Source of the DNA: Rostratula benghalensis
Taxonomy: Eukaryota > Chordata > Aves > Charadriiformes > Rostratulidae
Length of the DNA stretch: 64,000 nucleotides
NCBI GenBank assembly: GCA_013399305.1
Contig: VXAI01000189.1
Span: 1,176,221-1,240,220, forward strand
Direction of reading: 5' to 3'
In this document: positions 12,601 through 24,600 of the stretch, piece after piece
Layout: each line of letters begins with the position of its first letter
Numbering within the stretch: position 1 is the stretch's first letter
Program-made: the position numbers and the translations under genes
Notes under the pieces: model-generated
The model's input: the letters and a program-made list of their open reading frames with translations, nothing else
The model's database searches: none
Told to the model about the DNA's origin: nothing

Positions 12601-15600
12601 TAGATTAACTGAATTTTAAAAATCTGACTAGCTCTGAGTAGACAGAAATTATACCTGCAAGTGGTATTAACTATTTTGCATAGACTGTATCCAAATACAT
12701 GTGACTCAGAAGTAATACCATTCAGCATCTGACAGATGGAATCAACTAAATGAAGCTGCAAATGTTTGTTAAACTATCAAACCAACAATCCACTGTACCA
12801 GGAGCAGCAGCAAGTAGATTCTAGACTTCAAGTGAAATGCTGCTGAATTTCAAAACACTAATATTAACCACCACTTTCAGTCCATCCAAAGATTCAGTCT
12901 TCTTGGTAGCCAACAAAATGTGAAATACCTCAGTATTTTGTATAAAAATACAATTAATTTACCTACATTACTGCTATAATTTTATGTATTATTGCACTGA
13001 AGCCACACTAGACATAAAGAAACTTTCACTAAACGTTTGACCCTGGAAGGTTTGTTTTAAACACAGGCTTTACTGCAGCACAAAAAGAAGGGAGCATAGT
13101 CTATCACCCTATTTACAAGACACATATTTTAACCTCTCTTAGTAGTACAACTTCTGTAAACACCAAATTCTTCTCACTCCCGCTGACAGGATGAGGCAAT
13201 GGGCACAAATTATAACATGAAATTCCATCTGGACACATGAAAACATTTTATTGTGAGGGCATCAAACAATGTAACAGGTACCTCAAAGGGGTTGTGCAGA
13301 CTCCATCTGTGGAGATATTCAAAAGCCACCTGGACATTGTCCTGGGCAAACTGCTATAGCTGACCCTGCTTGAGCAGAGGGTTTGGACTAGATCATCTGA
13401 AGAGGTCCCTTCTAATCTCAACCATTCTGTGACACTAGCAGCTGGTGGAGGAGGACCACATGATTTTGAAGAAGCACATCTGCAGCACCAGTAACAATAA
13501 TTTTTCTCCTCTTAAAAGTAATAAAGCCAAGGCTACAAAGCTGGTGCCAAATGCTGAGGGAAGGGTTACATTTACTGATTGTACTGGGAACAGATATACC
13601 TACTACAAATAGTTAAATTCTTGGGAGACTAAGAAAGGCCACCCAGACAAATTTTAGATTCTTATCACCATTGCTAACAGATTTGAATTGCAACTGAATC
13701 CTCACAAAAATCTATTTCCACACTTACAGAAGTGTATTCTCTGTTGAAGTTGTACTCCAGGAGGACAGCTGACTAAATATTAAGCACTGTGACCTTCAGC
13801 CCTTCTTCAATTTGTTTATTAACCACCTTATCGTGAAAATCCACCTCTAGAACCAAAAACGTCCAAAGATCCCACCCACTCAAAGATGGAGGTTAATATG
13901 TATCAAGTCCCCAATCAAAAAAAAAAAAAAAAGAGTGCTTGAGATACTGAGATCATATTGTTACGAATTGATTTCTTTTCATCCTACTATGCACTCTCAA
14001 TATTATGTTTAAGAAACAGACTTTATTTAAAGAGAAGAAAACAAAACTTGTGATCTTCCACCAGTGCTTCAGCTATCAAAAGAATGAAGTTGACATCACA
14101 AATATCGCTCCTGGAGGACATCACCTTCTGCAACTTTATCAACATTAATTTTGATTTGATAATTTGTGTATGAACGAAAGCAATTCAGCAAAGAATTTCC
14201 TGACAATGATTCTATTTATGGCTGTAAAAGAAAGAGCTGTAATGAACATCTCTACTTCAAGAAATGCAGGCAGTGGCAATACCTACTCTAAGTAGGTGGT
14301 GAATGAAGCCACAGAACCGCTGGCTCTTGGGAGTCCTTTCTCACAGTGTGGGTTTCATGCAGAATAAAACATCACATAGCCACAAGTTTTCATTCCCTCA
14401 ATTTCTTCGAAGAGATTTTGTTTTCTTTTGAATATCCATTTCCTACATATTCTGGCAGAGATCGTGGATAGAGTTTCATGTAACAGTTAAGGAAATATCA
14501 AATAGCCACTTTTTAAAGTTTGCCTCCAATCTTTGCAAGGCAATTTTGTCTTTGAAAAGTGGGGAGTTTTTGCTTTTTTTTAAAAAAAAAATCGAACTTT
14601 TATTCTATAACTTGGCCTTAATGTCCAATGTAATTGGTTTTTTTTTTAAATACATGTATATATACATATGCTAAAGCCTGAAAATATTTCCCATTTTTCT
14701 TCTTCAGTAGACATCTGCCAATTCAGTGTCATACACATTCAGGGAGCAAACAGTAGAGGGACAGACACTGCTACCCCAACTATCCAGAACACATTTCCCA
14801 GGTGTAGCCATTATCTTGAGATCTTGGATGGTTTCTGTCTTTCCTCTCAACAAAACCAGCTTTTTGCAATTAGTTTCCACTTTCTTCTTCACTGGTGCTC
14901 AACAGTCATCTCTGAAAAGCCCCCTCCCTTTCACATAGAGACAGCATATTAGTATTTTCCAGATCATTCTCTTAATTAGAACGAGGCATACAGTAGTTCT
15001 ATCAGAAGAAGAACTACTTAACCAGGTGTGTGCTTTACCCTCTGAGGAGGGCAATACCTGGAATAAAGACATGTATTTGGTTCAGGAACTCAAGCTGCAA
15101 ACATTGACTTTGGTCTGCTGGCTAGACTGGAGAAGCATAAACACACATCCAATGGGTACTATGAGGCAGACAAATTCAGATGCAAGTTGAGGAAATTGTT
15201 AGTAAGATGATTCAGAGGCAAGAGGCAAGAAATGGATTTTGTGCAAATCAGTATGAAAATCTTTAGTATTCTACTGAAAAATCATCAGAACTGAGTGGAT
15301 AACATTATTTTTTTTCTGAGGCTGTTACTTTCCTCAGTCAACACGGCGTTGAGACAGAAACTCAAGCACTCACAACTGTGTTCTTGATAGCTCCATGCCT
15401 CAATGCTTTCAAGATGTTCTTGCAGTGTATTTTTAGGTAAGAGCTTCAATCTTAGACTTGATGATTCACAGTGATACCTATGACTACGGTAATTTTTGAT
15501 ATCAGTCCTTCCATGTTCTGCAGCACTCATTCTGCTACAAGGCACTGGTTATAAATCATACCTGTCCATAAGGAAGTGGTAGAAATTAGTCTTTGTTCAT

Positions 15601-18600
15601 TCCTTTTACTTTTTTCAAAACTATTTTTTCATGCAGAAGTGGGAGGACAGAAAACAGACTGAAACTTAAAATTTTCCATCAGCACCATGGCCAAGAACCA
15701 CAGAAAAATAAACTCTTTGAATACAGACCTATGGTAACCCCTGTAGAGTCCAGCTTTGGAAAAGCTTAGCACAAGCATTAGCTTTAAAACACCAGTGCAG
15801 GTGCAAAAGGCCACTAAGGTAAAGGATGAGACTTATTTGAGGAACGCACTGATTAAGAATCAAAACAAAGTTAAGTGGTTGAATCTCAAAACTGATATTC
15901 ACTGCAAAGAAATGGAACTCTTACAGATCAAAAAGGAGACTCTTTCTAAGTTATTACCACAATTACAGATTGTCTAATTTTTAGAATTTCAATTAAATTA
16001 GTAAGTTAATAAACTGTGTCACCTAATCCTCTAATTTAACTTCTCCAAAAGATTACTTTTCAAACACATAACCATAGCCATTAAGGTAATGAATTTTTAC
16101 AAATATTTAATTATATTACCAGTTATAAATAGCAAAAGTGAAATAGAAAAAAAAAATATCTGTAAAAGATTTGCTCACATGTTACTAAGGGGCTATAAAT
16201 TTACTGTTTGAAAACAAAGGCAAATGATGCACTTGCCAAGGAACTGTTCCACCAACAGGCACAGAAAAGGCAATGGGAAGAGCACAATGCAGGAATTGGG
16301 AGATTCCCTACCACCATTCGATAATTTTTTCATCATCACAGGAACTGCTACCTCTAAAGTCAGCAGAAATGCTTGACAAATCTTTTAAGGCAGTAGTGTG
16401 GGAACAATTTGATTACCAAGTTCTGATTCTGATTTTCATCTTTTATCTCTAACATACAGGATTTTCCCCCCAATTGCTTAAATACTTTGATCAACTATTA
16501 GAAAGAGTGTCTTTTTGCTACCAAAGGAAATTCACACAACTGTCAACAAAACTTCAGTAAAGGCACACCCCTTTGGTACTCTAAAATACTAAATTAGAAT
16601 AAAAATACTCACCTACATAGGTCCTGTCCTACTTCCTATCTAGTGCAGTACATCACCATCAAATGGGACCTCAGGGGAAAGTCCAGCAAGACAGACATGA
16701 TAATGTGAAAAAGCTCTTTATCCTGCTCTCTAGAAAAAAATTTTAAGGTTGTTTTTCTTCACTTTCTTGTCTCACGAGCTCAACTTCAGTATCAAACTTC
16801 ATAACCCGGGTCTGTTAATCCAATCTTATCTCTGTCTCTTACCAAATTTATGCCTCAGTGTCACATGCATGCCCTGTGAACTGAACGTTTTAAAGGTACT
16901 TATCTCTAACAGCAGCTTGTATCAGGGAAGAAGAAGGAAAAAGGTAAGTGAACAGAGGTGAAGAGTTAAGAATAATTAAAATATATACACAATTTGAAAA
17001 TGGTTTTATCATCAGCTTCAGTTTTCTGTATTAACACTGTAACTGGAAGCAAATACATTACTTCTGTTTCTCACCTTTTCTCCATGATTTTTTTATCCTG
17101 CCTTCTCTGATCAATACAGCTACTGAATCTCAGAAGGAAAATTCAGATTAAGGGTCTCTATTTTATGTAAAATATAGTGGAAACATACTTAACTGGTATT
17201 TATGGTTAAGATTTTCTGCCAGAGAAAACAACAATGAATACCTCTTTCAAAATAACTTTCATTGCTCTGAAAATAGCTCACCTCAAAACTACATTTATGA
17301 AGGTGCACCTTCTAGTCCAAGCAAAACGAAAAGCACTGTTCTGAAGGAAAGTAATTTGGACCTATTACAAGTCAGTGGCTAATAATGACTGCCTTTACAT
17401 AGGCAACAAGACATTTCCTTTTAAAAAGGATATTTCTTACAGGATTCTTGATGGTATGCACTCTCCATGTTTGTATAGCAAGTTCTCAGCTTTGAAGAGC
17501 GAACCAGAAAACTGCCACTGGTCCTAGGAATCATTTCTTTAGCCATTCCATGATTTTTCACTGCTTTAATATTTAAATCATTTTTTGAAAAGTTTATGTT
17601 CTTCTCTTGACGTCACTCAGGAAAAGGAAAAGCCTGATATAAGTACTACCTTTCTAACATGGTATTTAAAAAGTTAAAATTGTAAAGTCCAGCTGACCTG
17701 CTTATAAATTCTAAAAAAATGCCAATTTATGTTGAAAAAGCAACTAGCATGATTCCAGAAATCCGTATTTCACTGGTCAGCAAGATACCAAGTCACTCAA
17801 GTTCAAAACTGAGCCTTCCCCATAGAGCCACAACCAATACTACAGAAGTCAAACCCATAGTTCAAGAGAAGCAGTTCCTTCATGAAGCACAGTGCACATT
17901 CAGACTGTTGCAACAGGAAGACTTACAAAGACTTACATGAATAGATTGTTGATGTTTATGCAAACACAGGGCCTATTTTGTAAACACCACATTTATGCCT
18001 TTAGGAATACATAAACTTAACATAAGGAAATGCATCCACTATAGAAGTACTACATCTGTGCTACTGTTTATTTATAAACAAATAATGCTTAATAAAACAA
18101 TGCTCTATAATGTGGTCTTCTGGCAGAGCTCTGCATTGACAGACAAGATTCTGAAATTCAGTTCCAGGCTTTCAGGCTGTAGATTTTGAAGTGCTTCTGT
18201 GAACAGTTTAACATTCCCACAAGAGCTCACTGAATTATAGTGGGGAAAAATAGAGTCATTCTTAAGATTTCAGTAAGAACTATGAGAACACCACTGTTAC
18301 ATGAATTTTGGAGTTTTGGACTAGGCTCTTCGTCCCTTTTCTTTTTTCTGGGGTTTAATTTTTTGGTTTTTGGCAAATTGTTTGTTTGTTTGGCTTTTTT
18401 TTTTTAATAGAAAGGGATGTCTTCTTTCTTATCTGTTTATTGAGTTGCAAGCAATGCACTTACAGAGTATTTTATAATTTTTATTTTATAATTTTCTGTA
18501 GTCAACAGTACATTGCAGTAGGCATTGCACTAAAACACATCTTACCATCCTTCTAAAGTTTTATGGCTCAAAACTGTCCACAATTACATCTTTTGTGCAC

Positions 18601-21600
18601 CCTCTTCATAGCTTCGTAAGGCAACTGATGATAAACTGGGCTGTATCAAAAGCAGCGTGGCCAGCAGTTCAAGAGAGGTGATTCTGCCCCTCTGCTCTGC
18701 TCTTGTGAGACCCCACCTGGAGTACTGTGTCCAGCTCTGGAGTCCCCAGCATAGAAAAGGCATGGACCAGTTGCAGTGAGTCCACAGGAGGGCCATGAAG
18801 ATGCTCAAAAAGCTGGAACACCTCTCCTATGACGACAGGCTGTGAGAGTTGGGGTCATTCAGCCTGAAGAAGAGAAGCCTCTAGGAGACCTTATAGCAGC
18901 CTTCCAGTTATTAAGAAATGCTTGTAAGGAAGTTGGGAACAAACTTTTCAGCACGGCCTGTTGTGATAGGACAAGAGGTAATGGCTTGAAATTAAACCAG
19001 AGAAAATTTAGACCAGATATAGGGAAGAATTTTTTTACAATGAGGGTGGTGAAACACTGGAACAGGTTGACCAGAGAGGTGGTAGATGCCCCATTCCTGG
19101 AAATACCCAAGGTTGGACAGAGCTCTGAGCAACTTGACCTAGTTGAAGATGTTCCTGCTCATTGCAGGGAGGTTGGACTAGATGACCTTTTAAAGGTCCC
19201 CTTCTGACTCAAACTCTTCTATGATTCTGTGCTTTAGATGCTCTAGGAAGCTGCAGCCCTAGTGTTGCACCAGGTTTCTTCCAACTTATCTCTGATATAC
19301 CCTAAAAAGCACAGTATCTGATAACGTGGTGGCCAATATTCACACACCACTTGTGTTCAAATGTCCATATGATGTAACTGACAGATGACAAAAATGCCAA
19401 TTGATGCTTTTGCTATGTTTGCATCTGAATGCCACCCTACAAATACTATGAGAAGTGAAGGTTACTAAGCAGAAATCAAAGACAAAACTAACACTTTTTG
19501 CTACCAGAGTCAAAAAAGCACTTCCATGCAATAAAATTTGCTGTAGGCAGTTTCATCCCCACATCCTTGGTAGGCAAAGGGAGATAACAAGTTTTAAAGG
19601 TATGTTACCTTCAGCTGGCAACGAAGAATCAACCCTTAAACACATCCCTTTACATTTCATAATAATTTATGCACTTATTTAAAACTGCATACAATCACAT
19701 GGCTTTCAACATATGTGGAAAGTATCTTTTGTTAGGCACACATCATTTACTTTTCCATTTCTCCCATATCTATCTACATGTTTACAATGACTTCTACAAA
19801 TACCTTATTGCAAGAAAACCTATCAAAACAGCCCCATCATCCCACACAAACACACCCCCAGTGCAAAAAGTCATCACAGCACCAGACACTGGTGTGTTGT
19901 CATTTAAGTAGCAAAAACTAACCTTGGCAAAGGCTCACCATTCGTATATCCACTGCTGATGCAGTAACTACTAAAAGATCCCAACCTCACTCCTCTTTGG
20001 GCTCAATTCTGTCCTAAAAGCTATGGATTAGGAACATCCAGTCTACTACAGGATGTGGTTCTGAAGTAAGGTTATATCCATATTATCTTCAATCAACAAA
20101 AAATTTAGCCTTATATAAGGTGATCAAAAAGTTAACAGGAATGTACAGAAGAATTTTAAATGCACGTGATCTGTTTAATTTAACACTTTGCAGCTGTAAA
20201 AGTTTTTGAAGAAATTACTGCTCATTTTAAACGGTTTTTGTTATCTGAATAAATGTAGAACTTTGCCACTATTGCAAAAATGCAGCACGTGGTTGCATCT
20301 GCCCTTCAGTACTTTATTTTAAGCCTCAGTCAATACCAACTTCGAAATCATAATTAATGTCTCAGTTTCACAAAGTGGAAAATGAAAATGCTTCCTCCTG
20401 AATTACTGTGTGTGTTCAAACAACAATATTTTAGATGATTTTATAATAGCAAAACAGCAGAGTTTATCTTACAGGAGGCTCCCTCACTGACATTTCAATA
20501 CTTTCTGACTCCTTGTACCTCAGTTATTAAAAACCCCCAAACAAAACACCACTTCCAAAACCTTCTTTTGCATCACTTTAGCAAACATAGAAGAAGTATG
20601 AACACTAGTTGAAAAGAAACCCCCCAAAACACAAGCCCTGAGCCTCGAATCTTGTTAACATTATTACAGCTATATTCTACAACAGTAGCAAGAAGAGGAA
20701 AATTACTACGAATTAACAACAATTCCTATATTTAATGTTATTTAAAAATCAAAGTGTTACCTAAGGCAATTACCTTGCAGCCTTTTAATATCTACAGGGA
20801 AAAGCCTAAGGGAAAATAATTGACTTTGCTAATTTTACCCTTGGCAATTATAAAATAGCTCTGCATTTCATTACAACTACAGAATTTCACATCTAATTGT
20901 CAGCCCCGAGAGAAGCACAGAGATAAATGCATCATACACCAGCTTAGACAAGAGTTTAACAGCACAATAAAATTATCTTGGTAGCAGTGGTTTCAGTTAA
21001 TGTTGAAGCCCCCTTCAGTTTAAATTCTAGTCTCTACCACAGCTCTGTGTGTCTGCAGAGGTTATAGCCTCCATGGTCAATGCCATGTACGATATAATAC
21101 TGCTCATTTCATTACCCAATTTGCTGAGCTACCAAATAAATGCCACGAAAAAAGCAGCACTGTGATTTTTACTTTTTACATCAAAGAAAACAAAACATTA
21201 TGAAGGAAAAAAGTCACAGTTATTTCACACTGCTGAAAAACAGATGCCAGATTTGAAAATTCATCATTTACAAAAGAATAAATACAGTATGTTTAAATCA
21301 TTGCACCTGTCAAGAGATTTCTATAGCTTGTACTTCAATTTTTCTAACTTTGCTGGTAGGGTTAGACGTATGAAAAAGAATAATTTACTAAGTCAATCAG
21401 TTTCCATAATGGCATCCCACTTATCGTATGTAGAAGCTATGAAAGTATTTAGATGTCAGAAAAATGAAAAAAAGTGCTAAAATGTTTTGGCAGAATTTTC
21501 CGACATGCAGTATAATGATTGCTTTAAAAAAAAAAAAAAAAAAAGTATTTCTTTGCACTTGTGCTTCATTTCGCTGTAGGCTTGTTTGCTGGCAAGTCTT

Positions 21601-24600
21601 CAGGGATTATACACTGCTGCTGCAATACTTAATGATGTACTAAATGCAAAGTAATAGGTGCTACGTTTTATAAAAGTCTCCTCTTAACACTGGAACAAGA
21701 AATGGATGTAGGGTTAAATCTCCCAGTCTGTCTTGAGAATCTTACTAAGTAGTAAAAAAAAAAATAAAAATGGATGGAAATCAATAATAATTAGTAAAAT
21801 CAGTTGCACCCCATCTTGGTTATGGTATGGCTAAAATTTTGCACTATTTAAAACTGTTTTTTGGGGGGTTTTTTTAATACTTACTACCAGTTATCACCAT
21901 ACTGGCTTAACCCCCTATTCCAACAGATTGACATCTAATTTTCTGTCTCTTCTCCTGAATCTCAGTTCTATGTTACAAAATGACACCACTTTTGGGAGAA
22001 ACTGTCACACTCACAATCAAAGCAGTACAAAAATACTCAACTACCATCACGAGGAGCTTTAGCATGAGAATCTAAAACCAATAGACTCCTTAAGCTCCAA
22101 GGATTAAACCCATGTTGATTGTTGAGAACTGCACATGCGACAAACATTTATTTCACATTATAATGTGGCAGTGATCTTCAGATATGTAAAAAATATCCCT
22201 GCAAAGAATTGTTCTCTGTTTCCACTGCACTGGCACGCTGAGCTCTTCAGCCACACACATAGTTGGGTGTTCCACCAGACTGCAGAGGGATCCCCACAAA
22301 TCTCTCTCCACCACGGGAGGTTTTAAGAACAAACTAGACAAACATGTCAAGAATGATTTGGTGTAACTGATCCTGTCTGGGGGGAAAAAAGAACCACCTA
22401 CAGAGGTGATCTCTTAAGGTCTCCATCAGTCCCATTTTCTAAGATCACACATACATACAATTCATTTGTCATGAAAAACATTTCCCTGTAAAGTTTCAAA
22501 CAGTTTGGCTGATCAGCTGGATTGCAGCTGCCCTTCAGAAACATGTTAATAGGGCAATCCAATACTCAGGGGCATCCAAATGCCTAACAAAATAATTTTA
22601 TTAAGAGTAAAACGTCACCTGAGCACTGTGTAGAAAAAAAAAAAAAGAGGAAAAAGCTTTTTTTTTTTTTCTAAGAATTCCCCAAGATAGACAAACCTTT
22701 CACAAAACTCAAGGTAAAACAAAACAAGGAACCAAACGTGTCTTCAGCTGGCAAACTGCCAGATGTGTTGTAGTCCAACGTGTCATGAGGACACCATTGT
22801 GTACAGATTAAATTCACCAAATTAACCACTCATCCATTACTACCTATGGCTACACTGCTTCAGAACATATCCTAGAGGTCTCAACACAGTAATTCTGTAG
22901 GACAGTGGTAAACACAGAGTCACAGAATCATTTAGGTTGGAAAAGACCTTTGAGATCATCGATTCCAACCAATAAACTCATGCTGCCAAGCCCACCACTA
23001 AGCCATGTCCCTAAACATGTTCACAGCAGCAGTAGCCACCTGTCAATCCAGCTACAGCAGTAAGGTAAGTGAGATGATTTTCAAATGATGCTCCATATAT
23101 ACATACATACAACGCTGATTATTTTAAGGGACCTTTCTTTCAGAAGCTTCACTAACAGTTACTTGCTCTGGCAGCAGAAGAATTTTCTTCTTTTTACCTT
23201 GGTATTCTGCAACTGTGCAAGGCTTGTGCAAGCATTTGCTAGAAGAAAATCTCCACTCAAAACAGCCATTTTATTTCCAAACTGCATATCCTTCAGTGGG
23301 CCATCGCAGGACTTGAGCTCACCAATATTCACTATTCCCCGATGCACCAGAAAGGCAGTGTGGATCAGTTCTGTAATCTCAGCCAGACTTCTTTGGCTGA
23401 AAACAAAGAAAAAGTAGAATTATTTTTGATGCTATGAATAAAACAGATTCTTAGGGGAAGAAGACCCAACCACATGTGCTAAACAAGTATTTTATGAATT
23501 ATCATGTAGCTCTTCTATGTAAGTCTAGAAGCTACAAACAGAAGATGTTAAGCACAAAAAACTTCCACTAAGTATTTCCAGGTAAGCCTCAGGTACCACA
23601 GGTTCCATTTGGAGGAACACTGCTCTTTGTTTGAATTCTTTCACAAAACAAAGCTAAGTAATCAATACAATTCTCATGGTGCTTTCTTCTTTAGTTTTGT
23701 CTTCTAGCAGCTTGAGGGACACTGACATAAAGAAAATGCCAAGCAGAAAGTACCGAGGGGAAGGAACAAAGGACACATCAGCAGGGGAGTTGTGAGCAAG
23801 CTGATTTGAACACCTTAAGAATGCTGCAGTCATTGACTGCAACAGGCAACTCAAACTGGAGTTAAACTAATAACAGGATATCTTGCAGTTCAATAATACC
23901 AAGGGGGGAGAGCACAGGGGGGAGAGGAGAAACAGCTGAACATTTAAAAATTCTGCACTAATGACATTTCACTGGTTGTTTTAGTCAGAAGAAGCAAAGG
24001 TAACTGTCCAACAAAGGGGCTGAGCCAGTTTTATTTGGATGGGTTTACAAATCACTTCTTACTCCAACACACATTCTGAATTTAGGGGTTTCAAATCCCT
24101 GAGAGGCTTGCCACTGAGGCTATCCCATAGAGGCTTGCCCTTTATTCGTTTTCATTTTTTGGAAAAGGGATGAAGAGATTCATTAGCACAACCCTCTCCT
24201 CCCCTCCTCCCACAATTCAACCCTGTACCCCCCAACAGTTAGTCATTGTCACTCCAAGGAGCCCAGAGATGTCACCTCAGCCCCGAACTATAACAGTGTG
24301 ATGAAGAGACATAATAACGGAGCAGGGACAAAGCTGGTGGGGGTGGGGGTGTAACTGGAGCATCCTCTTAATGCTGCAAACTTAGATGCCTCTTCGGAAA
24401 TCTTCAGCACCTTCACATCTTTCCTCCCTCAAGGAGTTCCCTTTATGTCACGGAGACTTCACGTACGAGCAAACCTGCAACGCATGCCCTCAACGAGACA
24501 GGTGACTAAAAGGCCTTGAAGTTCAAATTAAATTGTAACCTTGTACAAAGGCACGTTATGTTCCCCCAGCTTATTCAACAGTGGCCAAGCACGGACTGAC

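Larger units (their letters stand above)
6691..23197 (-). other. PDSS2: PDSS2 intron 3 (16.5 kb)
   Basis: Bounded by the exon 3 donor gtaaaa and the exon 4 acceptor tttacag. It holds four CR1 fragments (13178-13432, 18630-19231 and 22275-22445 on plus, 22916-23022 on minus), homopolymer tracts (8099-8143, 21526-21544, an A13/T13 pair at 22634-22670), T/G-rich tracts at 9825-9878 and 18361-18406, a coding-like but frameshifted plus-strand stretch at 15637-15977, and a candidate conserved block near 20810-21140. Nothing else specific was recognised. Confidence 0.9.

Noticed and set aside
17608..17615. Full CRE palindrome TGACGTCA
   Set aside because: A single 8-mer is not far from chance frequency in this length, and it has no promoter context.
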